Source: an uncultured Marivita sp.
GTDB taxonomy: Bacteria; Pseudomonadota; Alphaproteobacteria; Rhodobacterales; Rhodobacteraceae
Assembly (NCBI RefSeq): GCF_947488135.1
Contig: NZ_CANKYW010000005.1
Location: 186,001-250,000 of the forward strand
DNA: 64,000 bases
Direction: 5' to 3'
In this document: positions 51,460 through 60,714 of the stretch, in pieces
How positions within the stretch are numbered: position 1 is the first letter of the stretch
Layout of the letters: each line of letters starts with the position of its first letter
The notes under the pieces: generated by a model
Database searches by the model: none
What the model was told of the DNA's origin: nothing
Seen by the model: only the letters and a program-made list of their open reading frames with translations
Made by a program: the position numbers and the translations under genes

Positions 51460-52380
51460 ATGGGCAAACCGTACCCTTTGGACCTTCGGGAACTGATTTG
51501 CGCCTACGTTGCTGAAGGCAACTCGGCCCGTTCAGCTAAGCGGCTGTTTGGGGTGAGCGCGGCCACGGCGGTGAGATCCGTAGCGGAGCATCGTGAACAT
51601 GGTTCGGCAGTGTCCAAGCCGCAAGGCCGCCCTGCCGGTCAGTTCGGCAAGCTGGCTCCGCACTGGGGTTTTCTGCTGGAGATCGTGCAGGTTGAACCAG
51701 ACATTACGCTCAAGGAATTGGCCGCAGCCCTGTCGGAAACACATGGCGTGGCGGACCGTCATCTAAAAAAAGGACTGATCGCGGCGGAACGTGAGCGACC
51801 GGCACTGCGCCATCTCCGCCATGATTGGATCGAGCGCCGCCAGCCCGCATGCGCCAGGAGCCGCACAGGCTGGTCTTTATCGACGAGACGGCGGTCAAGA
51901 CCAACCTCATGCGGCTGCGCGGAAGGGCCCCTGTCGGCGGGCGGCGCTATGGCGCAGCACCTTTTTGGCAAATGGGGCACGCTGACCTTTATCGCCGGGC
52001 TGACGCAGGTTGCCCTGATCGCGCCCTGGGTGATCAAGGGCACGATGAACGGACCTGCTATCGACACCTATATCAAGGCACGACTGGCCCCAGCGCTTGA
52101 TCCCGGAACCGTTGTCATCCTCGAAACCCTGTCCACACACAAGAGCCCACGCGCGGCACAAGCCCTGAGAGAGAGCGGCTGCTGGTTCTTGTTCCTGCCT
52201 GCCTACAGCCGAGATCTCAATCCCATCGAGATGGCCTTCTCGAAACTCAAGGCCCAACTGCGACGCATCGGTGCCAGAACCTTTGACACCTTGTTCCACG
52301 CACTCGGAGACATCTGCGATCTATTCGACCCGCAGGAGTGATGGAACTTCCTCAAAGCTGCCGGATATGCGTCAGATTAA
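51460..52380 (+). pseudogene. IS630-family transposase, multiply damaged
   Basis: The N-terminal HTH part (MGKPYPLDLRELICAYVAEGNSARSAKRLFGVS) and C-terminal core (SRDLNPIEMAFSKLKAQLRRIGARTFDTLFHALGDICDLF) are in one frame. About 40 codons around 51835-51950, including the first catalytic Asp (FIDETAVKTN), are only readable in another frame. The second acid is changed (ILETLSTHKS where relatives have ILDNLSTHKS), and TGA replaces the Cys codon in QE-C-WNFLKAAGY. The frame stays open overall by chance. Inactive. Confidence 0.88.
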
Positions 52381-52495
52381 ATGCAACGTGCTATAGCCGA
52401 GTGGTTCGGCTGGGGCGCGAAGGCCGAAATGGAGCATGCCCGGGTAGTTCCGGGTCAACTCCTGTCTCGGTCTCAATGTCATACGTCAAACCGTG

Positions 52496-53125
52496 CTACG
52501 GAATCGGAAACGAAAGAACGAAAATCGTTCCTGCAGGTCCGGTTTCCTCCAGTTTGAGTGTCCCGCCGATCCGGGAGGTCAGAGATTGCGCGATCGTCAA
52601 TCCCAGGCCCATAGAGACCGGCAATGCCCCGCTTGAACATGATGCGGTGCTGCTGCCCAAACCAGGGCCCGTATCCGCGACGACGATATTTATCCACCCT
52701 CTTTCCGACACACGCGCCGCTATGCGCACTCCGCCAGGGTTGGAGCCGATTGCGACGATGGCATTGGTGAGTAGGTTGGCGAGGATGCGAAACACGGCCG
52801 AAGCCGTTCCTTCGCAGAAAACGATTTCTGGTGACTGAAAGCGCAGGTCGATTCCGGGATGTGCAATGCCTTCCCCAAGCTCGATCACGTCGGCGACCAC
52901 GCGCGACAGCATTGATGGCTGGCCGTCATCCTCGATCATTCGGTCTTCGGAACAACAGAGCTCAAGTACGCGGGAGCAGCTGCGCTCCAGACGCCGACCG
53001 AGGGTTTTCGGTCGCGACGCGCTGGCCTCGAGCAACTCGTCGGCCACCATCGAGATCGTCGCGACGATGTTCTTGATGTCATGCGCTCTCTGGCGCCATT
53101 CGAGAGAATTAGGTTGGTTCGTCAT
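52496..53125 (-). CDS. Soluble sensor histidine kinase without sensor domain
   Basis: This 209-residue protein has an H-box near its start (QRAHDIKNIVA, H15), an N-box (ILANLLTNAIVAIGSNPGG), G1 (VADTGPGLG) and G2 (SMGLGLTIAQSLTSRIGG) motifs. The whole protein is a dimerisation/phosphotransfer helix plus HATPase domain, with no membrane segment, PAS or GAF domain. No response-regulator gene is next to it. It may be an orphan that takes its signal from a partner protein, or a truncated kinase. Confidence 0.85.
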   Translation of the reverse strand: MTNQPNSLEWRQRAHDIKNIVATISMVADELLEASASRPKTLGRRLERSCSRVLELCCSEDRMIEDDGQPSMLSRVVADVIELGEGIAHPGIDLRFQSPEIVFCEGTASAVFRILANLLTNAIVAIGSNPGGVRIAARVSERGWINIVVADTGPGLGSSTASCSSGALPVSMGLGLTIAQSLTSRIGGTLKLEETGPAGTIFVLSFPIP

Positions 53126-53224
53126 GGAAACTCTCCTTGATGATACCTCAAAACTCTTCCCAATTTTCCGGATCCCGTATTTCTCGAACGAGCGAAATCG
53201 TTGCAGGAAAGCAGATTGCCGGGC

Positions 53225-54097
53225 TCAGGGCGATGCCACGTGCATAAGCCGATAGCTGCCAGGAGTGCGTCCTACGAAACGACGAAACAAGGACGTCATA
53301 TGGCTTTGCGAACTGAAGCCCGTCGAATAGGCAATTTCAGCGAGGCTGAGATCGCTGGCGGTAATCAGTCGCTGCGCTTTCTCGATGCGCTGGAGGATCA
53401 GGTAGCGGCGGATCGACATGCCAGTTCGTTCCCTGAATCGTCTCGAGAAATGATAAGGGCTCAGGCGTGCGTGATGCGCGATTTCAGTGATGGTGATGCT
53501 CTTGTCGAGATTGGCGTCAATGAACTCGAGCGCCGCTTGGATGCATCGCGGGGCGTTCGTTTCAATTTTTTTTTCTTCGGTCACGATTTGCATCAAACGG
53601 ATCGCGATCAGATCCTTGATGAAACTTGTCTCGGTGGGGGTCGAGCAATGCCGCTTGGTGACGATGAAATCGTAAACGATGACACCTGCGCCATTCAGGG
53701 CAAAGTCTATACCGTTCCATATGGGTTCCGTCATACCGTCCAGCGCCAGCCGGGCAGGCGCCACGCGCAGGGCGTCCAAGCGGAAGAGGAAAAGGATGGA
53801 GTGGCCTGCTCTGACAGAGGAATAGGTTCGGACGATCCCGGGCGGCAGAAGGCTAAAGGCGTGTCCGGCCTGACGCTTGGGAACACTGTCGCCGTTGGCT
53901 GTCAGGCTGCTGTCGGTTGCGCCGAGATTTATGTCGAGCAGCCAGTAGCCGTCTGGGATGTCAATTGAGAATGTACCAACGCCAAAGGCGTGCACCAAAA
54001 AGCCGTCGGCCTGAATGGCGATAGGTCTTTCCGAATCTGCGCCAGCGAAATCGTTCATTCCAGTATGAAACGGGATCCGGCGCCGAGCGTATTCCAC
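53225..54097 (-). CDS. AraC-family transcriptional regulator
   Basis: The 290-residue protein has a cupin-like N-terminal sensing domain (VHAFGVGTFSIDIPDGYWLLDINLG) and a C-terminal double HTH (AALEFIDANLDKSITITEIAHHARLSPYHFSRRFRERTGMSIRRYLILQRIEKAQRLI, then SLAEIAYSTGFSSQSHMTSLFRRFVGRTPGSYR). It is separate from the tight array upstream, with the membrane-protein gene between. Target unknown; the nearby kinase and secreted-protein genes are candidates. Confidence 0.9.
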   Translation of the reverse strand: MEYARRRIPFHTGMNDFAGADSERPIAIQADGFLVHAFGVGTFSIDIPDGYWLLDINLGATDSSLTANGDSVPKRQAGHAFSLLPPGIVRTYSSVRAGHSILFLFRLDALRVAPARLALDGMTEPIWNGIDFALNGAGVIVYDFIVTKRHCSTPTETSFIKDLIAIRLMQIVTEEKKIETNAPRCIQAALEFIDANLDKSITITEIAHHARLSPYHFSRRFRERTGMSIRRYLILQRIEKAQRLITASDLSLAEIAYSTGFSSQSHMTSLFRRFVGRTPGSYRLMHVASP

Positions 54098-54141
54098 GGT
54101 GTTCGGTTTTCAGGATCTTGCCTGAGTGTGCCATTACCTCG

Positions 54142-54480
54142 TCAGGGTTTGGGATCCGCGCCGTTGCCATTCTTAGGCACTACGTTGCGGTCGTTGTAGT
54201 TCTTGTTAGCCCAAGCAAAATAACGGTTCACCAGCTCATGTTCGCAGGTTTTGAAGGTCAGCCAGAAAAACAGCCCGGCACCCCCCCATATCAACAGTTC
54301 CCCAACCTGCCACAACGCGCCGTGCAGGATCGCGTCCCAACCGAATTCTCGTACGAAGCGCACGCTGGCCATTGCGTGTTTGAAAAGGTTGAATGTTACG
54401 AAGGCAAAGAAGGCTGTGGCGCTCCCTGCCAGCAGGAACACCAGAATGGCGGGCCAGCGCGTGATGTTGACGAGCACCAT
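54142..54480 (-). CDS. Small membrane protein, 112 residues
   Basis: The ATG at 54480 has AAAGGAGCG before it. Two strong hydrophobic helices are visible (RWPAILVFLLAGSATAFFAFVTFNLF and ALWQVGELLIWGGAGLFFWLTF), then a charged tail ending KNYNDRNVVPKNGNGADPKP. Inserted between two AraC genes on the same strand. No family recognised. Confidence 0.72.
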   Translation of the reverse strand: MVLVNITRWPAILVFLLAGSATAFFAFVTFNLFKHAMASVRFVREFGWDAILHGALWQVGELLIWGGAGLFFWLTFKTCEHELVNRYFAWANKNYNDRNVVPKNGNGADPKP

Positions 54481-54592
54481 GATCGCTCCTTTTGCGTGCA
54501 CGTTAGTGGGCAGACAGAAGGACAGCAATTCGCGCCGTAGCAATCACAGCGGCACATCCTGTTTCAAACCTCGGTGGATAGACCTTTCCGCA

Positions 54593-55507
54593 TTAGTTCA
54601 AAGACCCTTTGCGGAAATGCTCGAAGCCGATGCCCATCACACTTCGGAAACAGCCATCGAGCGCAGCGCAGCCGTCAAGACCGACCCGGGCCGCCAGGGT
54701 TTCGCAAGGCAGCCCAGGATCACGGTCCAGCGCCTCGCGTATCCGGTCTACTCGTCGCTCGTTGCAAAAGCGACTGATGGACATGCCGACATCTTCTTTG
54801 AAGCTGGCCAGCAAAACAGGCGCAGGACAGCCGCAGTAAGCGGCGACCTCTTCGATCGCGAATTCCTCCGCATGGCGCGTTTCGATGTAATCTATGGCGA
54901 GCTTGATCTGTAGCGGCGTGGCCCCCGGTCGGCATTCCAAATCGGACATGCGGGCAAAATCCACCAGTTTGGTTACAAGCGCCCACTCGGTTTCGGTCCT
55001 GCTCAAACCATCCGCCGCGAGCAGCTTCGAGGCGCTGGCCGCGAAGCGCAGCGCGCAGTTCCTGAGCGACACGTTCGTCTCGTTGATGAAACCTGCGGCG
55101 TTCCCCGCCGATGCGTGCCCGTCGCTGGCATGGCCGATCGCCTCGTCGAACATCGCCTCCGGTATCATCACATGTAGTGCCAGGAAACGCCCCTTCGCCG
55201 ACATCCGCGTCTGATTTCGAGACGGCACGTAGCAGAGGCTTCCGGTTTCCACCGCCGCCCTGCGGGGTCCGATCCGCTGATCGAAATCGATTTCCGTCTC
55301 GGCATAACCGCCAAGGCAGAGAGCCAGGAAATGCACGTTCATTCCGGGTGTTTCGAACGTATCGTCCCCTTGGTCCCAGATCGCTGCATCGATGCGACCG
55401 CACCTCAGGTTCTTCTCGGCGAGCCATGACCTGGAGTGGGTCCCAATATGGTTTATGACATCGTCGGCTCCCTGCAAGACGGTGTCGGAGCGGTCCCTTT
55501 TCATCAT
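54593..55507 (-). CDS. AraC-family regulator, array member 1
   Basis: The 304-residue protein has a cupin-type N-terminal half (LALCLGGYAETEIDFDQRIGPRRAAVETGSLCYVPSRNQTRMSAKG) and a C-terminal HTH pair (KLAIDYIETRHAEEFAIEEVAAYCGCPAPVLLASFKEDVGMSISRFCNERRVDRIREAL, then ETLAARVGLDGCAALDGCFRSVMGIGFEHFR). The second HTH is less typical. Its start overlaps the next array member by ATGA. Its 3' end is the source or sister of the 75-bp repeat at 48192. Confidence 0.9.
   Translation of the reverse strand: MMKRDRSDTVLQGADDVINHIGTHSRSWLAEKNLRCGRIDAAIWDQGDDTFETPGMNVHFLALCLGGYAETEIDFDQRIGPRRAAVETGSLCYVPSRNQTRMSAKGRFLALHVMIPEAMFDEAIGHASDGHASAGNAAGFINETNVSLRNCALRFAASASKLLAADGLSRTETEWALVTKLVDFARMSDLECRPGATPLQIKLAIDYIETRHAEEFAIEEVAAYCGCPAPVLLASFKEDVGMSISRFCNERRVDRIREALDRDPGLPCETLAARVGLDGCAALDGCFRSVMGIGFEHFRKGSLN
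54611..54685. repeat. 75-bp repeat shared with 48192-48266
   Basis: Encodes the last 25 residues before the C-terminal tail of the AraC gene (VGLDGCAALDGCFRSVMGIGFEHFR, read on the minus strand). The other copy is part of the chimeric AraC relic. See the entry at 48192. Confidence 0.85.
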
Positions 55508-56430
55508 CCCCGCACCTCCCGGCGGTATTGTCCCGGCGTTACGCCCATGTGCTTACGGAAGACGGTCGTCATATGCGCCTGGCTGGAGAACCCGCAATCG
55601 TATGCGATCTCGGCAAGTGGCAGGTCGCCGAGCGCGAGGAGCTCGCGGGCGCGGGCGAGGCGGCGCTCGATCAGGTACTGGTGCGGGGTCTGGCCGGTGG
55701 TGGCGCGGAAGGCGCGGGCGAAGTGGAACGTGGTGACGCCCGCCGCCCGCGCCACCGTCTCGAGGCCGGGGTTGTTCTCGAGCCCCGCCTCGATCGCCTC
55801 GATTGCACGCGAGAGCTGCGCGGGCGACAGCCGCCCCGGCGCGGGTTCCGGCGCCATGCGGCCGGTGCCGTAGTCGCGCACGATCTCGACGCAGAGCACC
55901 TGCACGAGGCTCTCGACGTAGAGCGCGCCGCCGCCCGAGGGCCGGCGCATCTCCTCGTGCACGAGACCGACCAGCGCCTTCATTCGTGGATGCCACTGCG
56001 CGTTGAAGCCCAGCAGATCGACGCGATCCGGATCGCCGCGCAGCACCGCGCGCTTGGCCTCGTCCATCAGCGAGCGGTCGATGAGCATCTGGAACAGACG
56101 GGCCTCGCCGGTGATGCTGTGCGAGCGCACGGTCCGGCCCGGCGGAACGAAGCTGAAGTTACCCGGACGGTAGGGCGTGGCCGAGGACGTGGCGAGGCCG
56201 TCCATTACGTTCTCGCTGTGGAGCGCCCCGTCGAGGCAGAACTCGAGAAGCCCGAACTCGACGGCGACCTCAAACGGTTCGAGTTCCGCCCCCTGCGTCA
56301 CGACCAGCCCGTCGATCCGCCCGGTGTCCGACCCGATCATCCGATGCACAATTGCGGTATCCAGGTCGAGCAGGAACGGCACCATCTGCTCTGCCGTCAG
56401 CAGCCCGTTGTTCGTTTGCGCCTCGCTCAT
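55504..56430 (-). CDS. AraC-family regulator, array member 2
   Basis: This 308-residue protein has an N-terminal domain with VVTQGAELEPFEVAVEFGLLEFCLDGALHSENVMDGL and a C-terminal HTH pair (IEAIEAGLENNPGLETVARAAGVTTFHFARAFRATTGQTPHQYLIERRLARARELL, then LAEIAYDCGFSSQAHMTTVFRKHMGVTPGQYRREVRG). The frame is open much further upstream into the next gene, but the ATG at 56430 overlaps that gene's stop by four bases and gives a normal AraC length. The last residues equal those of members 3 and 4, so the C-terminal half is recently related. Confidence 0.9.
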   Translation of the reverse strand: MSEAQTNNGLLTAEQMVPFLLDLDTAIVHRMIGSDTGRIDGLVVTQGAELEPFEVAVEFGLLEFCLDGALHSENVMDGLATSSATPYRPGNFSFVPPGRTVRSHSITGEARLFQMLIDRSLMDEAKRAVLRGDPDRVDLLGFNAQWHPRMKALVGLVHEEMRRPSGGGALYVESLVQVLCVEIVRDYGTGRMAPEPAPGRLSPAQLSRAIEAIEAGLENNPGLETVARAAGVTTFHFARAFRATTGQTPHQYLIERRLARARELLALGDLPLAEIAYDCGFSSQAHMTTVFRKHMGVTPGQYRREVRG

Positions 56431-57308
56431 CCCCGCACCTCCCGCCGGTAGCGACCGGGCGTGGTGCCCATGTGCTTTCCGAACACCGTCGTCATGTGCG
56501 CCTGGCTGGAGAACCCGCAGGCATAGGCGATCTCGGCCAGGGGCAGGGACGTCGTCCGCAGAAGCGCCTCCACCCGGGCGACGCGCCGCCCGATCAGGGC
56601 CTGGATCGCGGATTGCCCGGTTGCCGCCTTGAACGCCCTGGCGAACCCGTAGACGTCGAGACCGACGAGCCGCGCGAGGTCGGTGAGGCCGAGATTCTCG
56701 TCGAGATTGGCCTCCATGAAATCCTCGACGATGGTGACCTGCATGGCGGAAAGCGGCGACTGCTCGCTCTTCCTCATACCGCTGAAGCGGCGGAAGAGCT
56801 CGCCAGCAAGCACCAGTGTCAGACCTTCCGAAATGGCCCGCCAACCCATGTCCGCCTTTGAGACTTCGCGGCACTGTCGGCGGATGAGATCGGCCAGTCG
56901 CGGTTCGTGGAAGGCGAGGTCGGGTTCGAGCGCGCCCATGCGCCACGCGACATCGCTGTCCTGCGAGACGGCGCGCAGAAGCGCGTCATCCACGCTGACC
57001 AGGATGTTGGTGGTCTCGCCGCGGAAATCGTAGAACTGCGGGACGCCCGCCGGTGCGAAGGTCAGCAGGCCTGGCCGCGTCTCCTTCTCCCAGATGGTTC
57101 CGTTCGCCTCCGCCCTCAGTTTTCCGGTCGAGCGGTCCGCGAGAAAAAGAAGGTTCGTCGGCGGGCGAAAAACCTCGCTGCTATGCGAGCCGAACGTGAA
57201 CGCGGACATCTCTAACGTCTCGCTGGGCGACGGCAGAACTTCACCCCCTATGGCGACCGCGAGGTCTATCGCGCCCGTAAAGTCGAAGTGAGGCACGCGC
57301 GCGCTCAT
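56427..57308 (-). CDS. AraC-family regulator, array member 3
   Basis: The 293-residue protein has the N-terminal domain FTGAIDLAVAIGGEVLPSPSETLEMSAFTFGSHSSEV and APAGVPQFYDFRGETTNILVSVDDALLRAVSQ. The C-terminal HTH pair includes LDENLGLTDLARLVGLDVYGFARAFKAATGQSAIQALIGRRVARVEALL. It is a close paralogue of member 4 by eye. Start and stop overlap its neighbours by ATGA. Confidence 0.92.
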   Translation of the reverse strand: MSARVPHFDFTGAIDLAVAIGGEVLPSPSETLEMSAFTFGSHSSEVFRPPTNLLFLADRSTGKLRAEANGTIWEKETRPGLLTFAPAGVPQFYDFRGETTNILVSVDDALLRAVSQDSDVAWRMGALEPDLAFHEPRLADLIRRQCREVSKADMGWRAISEGLTLVLAGELFRRFSGMRKSEQSPLSAMQVTIVEDFMEANLDENLGLTDLARLVGLDVYGFARAFKAATGQSAIQALIGRRVARVEALLRTTSLPLAEIAYACGFSSQAHMTTVFGKHMGTTPGRYRREVRG

Positions 57309-58195
57309 CCCCGCACCTCCCGCCGGTAGCGCGCGGGCGTCGTGCCCATGTGCTTTCCGAACACCGTCGTCATGTGCGCCTGGCTGGAGAAGCCGCAGGC
57401 GTAGGCGATCTCGGCCAGTGGCAGGGCCGTCGTCCGCAGAAGCGTCTCAACCCGGGCGACGCGCCGCCCGATCAGGGCCTGGATCGCGGATTGCCCGGTC
57501 GCGGCCTTGAACGCCCTGGCGAACCCGTAGACGTCGAGACCGACGAGCCGCGCGAGGTCGGTGAGGCCGAGATTCTCGTCCAGATTGGCCTCCATGAAAT
57601 CCTCGACGATGGTGACCTGCATGACGGAAAGCGGCGACTGCTCGCTCTTGCGCGCACCGCTGAAGCGGCGGAAGAGTTGCACCGCCAGCATCAGTGTCAG
57701 ACCTTCCGACATGGCCCGCCAGCCCATGTCCGCCTTTGAGACTTCGCGGCGCTGCCGGCGGATGAGATCGGCCACGCGAGGTTCGTGGAAGGCAAGGTCG
57801 GGTTCGAGCGCGCCCATGCGCCACGCGACATCGCTGTCCTGCGAGACGGCGCGCAAAAGCGCGTCATCCACACCGACCAAGATATTGCTGGTCTCGCCGC
57901 GGAAATCATAGAACTGCGGGACGCCCGCCGGTGCGAATGTCAGCATGCCGGGCCGCGACTCCCTCTCCCAGATGGTTCCGTTCGCCTCCGCCCTCAGTTT
58001 TCCGGTCGCGCGGTCCGCGAGAATGAGAAGGTTCGTCGGTGGCTGGCGAACTTCGCTGCTATGCGTGCCGAATGTGAAAGCCGACATCTCGAACGTCTCG
58101 CTTGGCGATGGCAGAACTTCGCCACCTATGTCGACCATGACGACCGCGAGGTCCTTCGTGTCGGTCCATTCGAAGTGAGGGGTGCGCACGGTCAT
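57305..58195 (-). CDS. AraC-family regulator, array member 4 (first gene)
   Basis: This 296-residue protein is close to member 3 throughout, with scattered substitutions and a slightly longer N-terminus (MTVRTPHFEWTDTKDLAVVMVDIGGEV). The double HTH contains SLDVYG-type first recognition helix and ending GTTPARYRREVRG. It is the promoter-proximal member of the coupled array. The chimeric relic at 48193 most resembles this member (MSEGLTLMLAVQLFRR). Confidence 0.92.
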   Translation of the reverse strand: MTVRTPHFEWTDTKDLAVVMVDIGGEVLPSPSETFEMSAFTFGTHSSEVRQPPTNLLILADRATGKLRAEANGTIWERESRPGMLTFAPAGVPQFYDFRGETSNILVGVDDALLRAVSQDSDVAWRMGALEPDLAFHEPRVADLIRRQRREVSKADMGWRAMSEGLTLMLAVQLFRRFSGARKSEQSPLSVMQVTIVEDFMEANLDENLGLTDLARLVGLDVYGFARAFKAATGQSAIQALIGRRVARVETLLRTTALPLAEIAYACGFSSQAHMTTVFGKHMGTTPARYRREVRG

Positions 58196-58452
58196 CTCGG
58201 CATACTCACCGACTTTGCCGGAACGAAGGGATTCGCGGTCGTCACTCCTTCACCTCCATCAATCGAACCGGTACGCCTGTACCCGGATGCGCCAGGTTCT
58301 CGAACTATCACGGTGGTCGAATGAACGCCGAAGACGGTCACTCGGACAAAAGTATTATCAAGCATACACTATTTGTCTTTCACGATCTCGGTTTTTCAAA
58401 TTCTTGCGGGTTTCTCGTCGGGAAACTTCTGAGCCCCACTGGCTGCCATGCA

Positions 58453-58745
58453 TGCATTGATTACGTTCGGCAGAATTTACGTATCTCGGAGCGGTTCGCT
58501 TGCCGTGTGCTTGTCCAGCATCGCTCCACCAAAAGAAAGGTGCCGCACCGACGCCCTGGCGAGGAGGCACTTTTCGCCGACATCATCGCGCTCGCCGCGC
58601 GCAACGGCCGCTCGGGCTACCGGCGCATTTCGGTCCTGCTCCGCCAGGCGGTTGGCCGGTGAACGGGACAAGGGCCGAACGGATCCGGCGGCGGTAGGGG
58701 CTGAAGGTCCCGCAGAAGCACCCGAAGAAGGGAAGTCTACCGGAA
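58453..58745 (+). pseudogene. IS3 (IS407-like) OrfB, N-terminal fragment
   Basis: The frame reads CIDYVRQNLRISERFACRVLVQHRSTKRKVPHRRPGEEALFADIIALAARNGRSGYRRISVLLRQ. After a shift it continues WPVNGTRAERIRRR and LKVPQKHPKKG, the N-terminal third of an IS407-type OrfB. The matching C-terminal part lies in the same orientation at 62104-62425. The middle is gone. The fragment ends just before the truncated AraC gene. Confidence 0.85.
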
Positions 58746-58755
58746 AGACGTTCCT

Positions 58756-59313
58756 TCACGGCACATTTCTCCGCATTTTACCTGGGGTGGTTCCAAGAAT
58801 CTTGGTGAAAACTTCCGTCATGTGGCTTTGTGAGGCGAAGCCGCAATCCAGGGCGATCTTGACGATTGGGTCGTCGGACTGTTTCAGGCGTCGTTTTCCA
58901 TGTGCGAGACGCCTTTCAACGACATACTGATGAAGCCTTCGTCCCGTCGCAGCGAGGAACATGCGTGCAAAATGATATGTGCTGACGCCAGCAATGTCCG
59001 CGAGGCTCTTCAGCGAGTGAGTTGCGCAAAGGTCTCTGTCAATATGATCGAGCACGCGCTTAATACGCGGAGAGACGGCAGTCGTGCGCGGCGGTTCGCG
59101 CTTTTCATCTCTGATACGATCCGTGAGTCGCATGAGGAGCAGCGTGACGATTGCTTCAATCTGAACATCCGACGGCCTATTCTGGTCAGGCAGCCAGCAG
59201 CCCGCGAGCTGATTGGCGATGGCCATCAATGTGTCGTCTCGTTCGTGCAACTGGGTCTTAAGCGCCATTGTTTCATCCGCATTTTTCGAGTCGTCTGGTT
59301 CGACTTGCGACAC
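58756..59313 (-). pseudogene. AraC-family regulator, N-terminally truncated
   Basis: The C-terminal half is intact: RIKRVLDHIDRDLCATHSLKSLADIAGVSTYHFARMFLAATGRRLHQYVVERRLAHGKRRL and VKIALDCGFASQSHMTEVFTKILGTTPGKMRR. Only about 75 residues precede it, and the first 15 codons (MSQVEPDDSKNADETM) lie in DNA that overlaps the end of the IS110 remnant. The sensing domain is therefore lost. A stand-alone DNA-binding half could still be made, so decay is not certain. Confidence 0.75.
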
Positions 59314-60470
59314 AACGATAAGAACCGGCTCGATCCTGATAGGTCATGCCATGGCGAATGGCATTGTAGAACAGGACCGCAATCTTGCGCGCCGTCGCCG
59401 TGACCGCCTTTTGCTTGCCTATGCGCGATGACAACCGTCGATAGAACGCGCCCAGAGCCGTGTCGCTTCGGCCAATCGTGACTGCCGCCAGACGCAGGAG
59501 TGCAGCGGCGCGGCTGGAGGACCGGCGTGTCCGCGAGGATAGCAACTTGCCGCCGGAGATCTTGTTGCCCGGAGCGAGACAAAGCCAAGACGTAAAGTGC
59601 TTGGCGCTCTGCCAGGCGCGCAGGTCCGTGCCGCATTCGGCCACCAGCTTCAGAGCCAGCGATGGGCCAAGACCGTGGATTTGCGTCAAGTCTGTGCCCA
59701 ACACCCCGTAAAGTGCGGCACGCACATCGAAGGACGGCGCGTTGTGCTGCTTGCCTTTGATCCGAGCTTTGGCCAGCGGAGCCAGATCACCTTCAACCCG
59801 AACAGTAAGCGCGGCTACTGCCGCTTCCAGCCGGTGGTCACACGCCGCAATTTGCGCTTTGTAGAAGTCGTATAGCTCCAGCGACTGTGTCAGAGCAAAG
59901 ACATGTTCTTCGCGGTCGTTGCCGATCAGCGCGGCTTTTATCGTGTCGATTAATGATTTGCAGCGCACGTCGCGGTAGGCCGCCAACACATCTGGGTCTC
60001 GCTCGCCGGCGACGATGGAGCGGATAATCCGCAAACTTGTCGCGCCAGTGATGTCGGAGACGACATGATGCAGTTGCAGGTTCATCTCCATCAGGGCCTT
60101 CTGCATGTGCTGGATATGGGCGGCAGCATACTCGGTAAGCCGTTCCCGTTGGCGCATGTAAGCCCGCAAGGTAGCGATCTCCGCTTCAGGGCGGAAACTG
60201 CCGCGGAGCAGCCCGTAGGAATGCAACTGGCGCAGCCATCCCGCGTCGTTCACATCGGTTTTGCGGCCCGGCACATTCTTGGCATAGCGGGCATTCACGA
60301 GGATGACCTCGAAGCCGTGCCCCTCCAGGATCTCGAAGGCCGGTATCCAGTAAACGCCGGTCGACTCCATCGCCACGCTGGTGACGCCGCATGACCGAAA
60401 CCAGGCGGACAGATCGTGCAGGTCCTGGGTGACCTGTTCATCATGCGGAGCGTGCTGGCTTACATCCGGT
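59273..60470 (-). pseudogene. IS110-family transposase, N-terminally truncated
   Basis: Recognisable sequence starts at VSQHAPHDEQVTQDLHDLSAWFRSCGVTSVAMESTGVYW (60470 downward). It continues NARYAKNVPGRKTDVNDAGWLRQLHSYGLL and the C-terminal Tnp_20 domain (IHGLGPSLALKLVAECGTDLRAWQSAKHFTSWLCLAPGNKISGGKLLSSRTRRSSSRAAALLRLAA). The first Asp of the DEDD domain and the start region are absent. It belongs to a different branch from the IS110 copy next to it. Confidence 0.85.
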
Positions 60471-60714
60471 CAGACAACGTCCTATGTCGGGAGATTTTGT
60501 CTGTTTAGGTCAGCAGGTCATGAGGCATCCGGTGTCCCGGATGCCCTCTAACGGTTGCCCAGACGGGCTCTGCCGTCAAGAAATGATCTCTTCCATAGCA
60601 AACACAGGGTACGCGCGCTGGCGGCCCTCACCGTCCTTAATACGAGATCCCAAATCCCAAGCAGAAGGCCCGAACATTATCTACGAGGTCAGCAAGCTGC
60701 CTCCACGGCTCATG
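60471..60714. other. Gap between the two IS110-type elements
   Basis: About 240 bp with no gene. It should contain the right end of the IS110 copy at 60715-62103, but IS110 ends lack conspicuous repeats and the boundary cannot be fixed by reading. Confidence 0.45.

Noticed and set aside
55504-56946. 480-codon frame suggesting a double AraC fusion
   Set aside because: Codons above 56430 are a wrong-frame reading of the next AraC gene; the ATG at 56430 fits the 4-bp overlap pattern.
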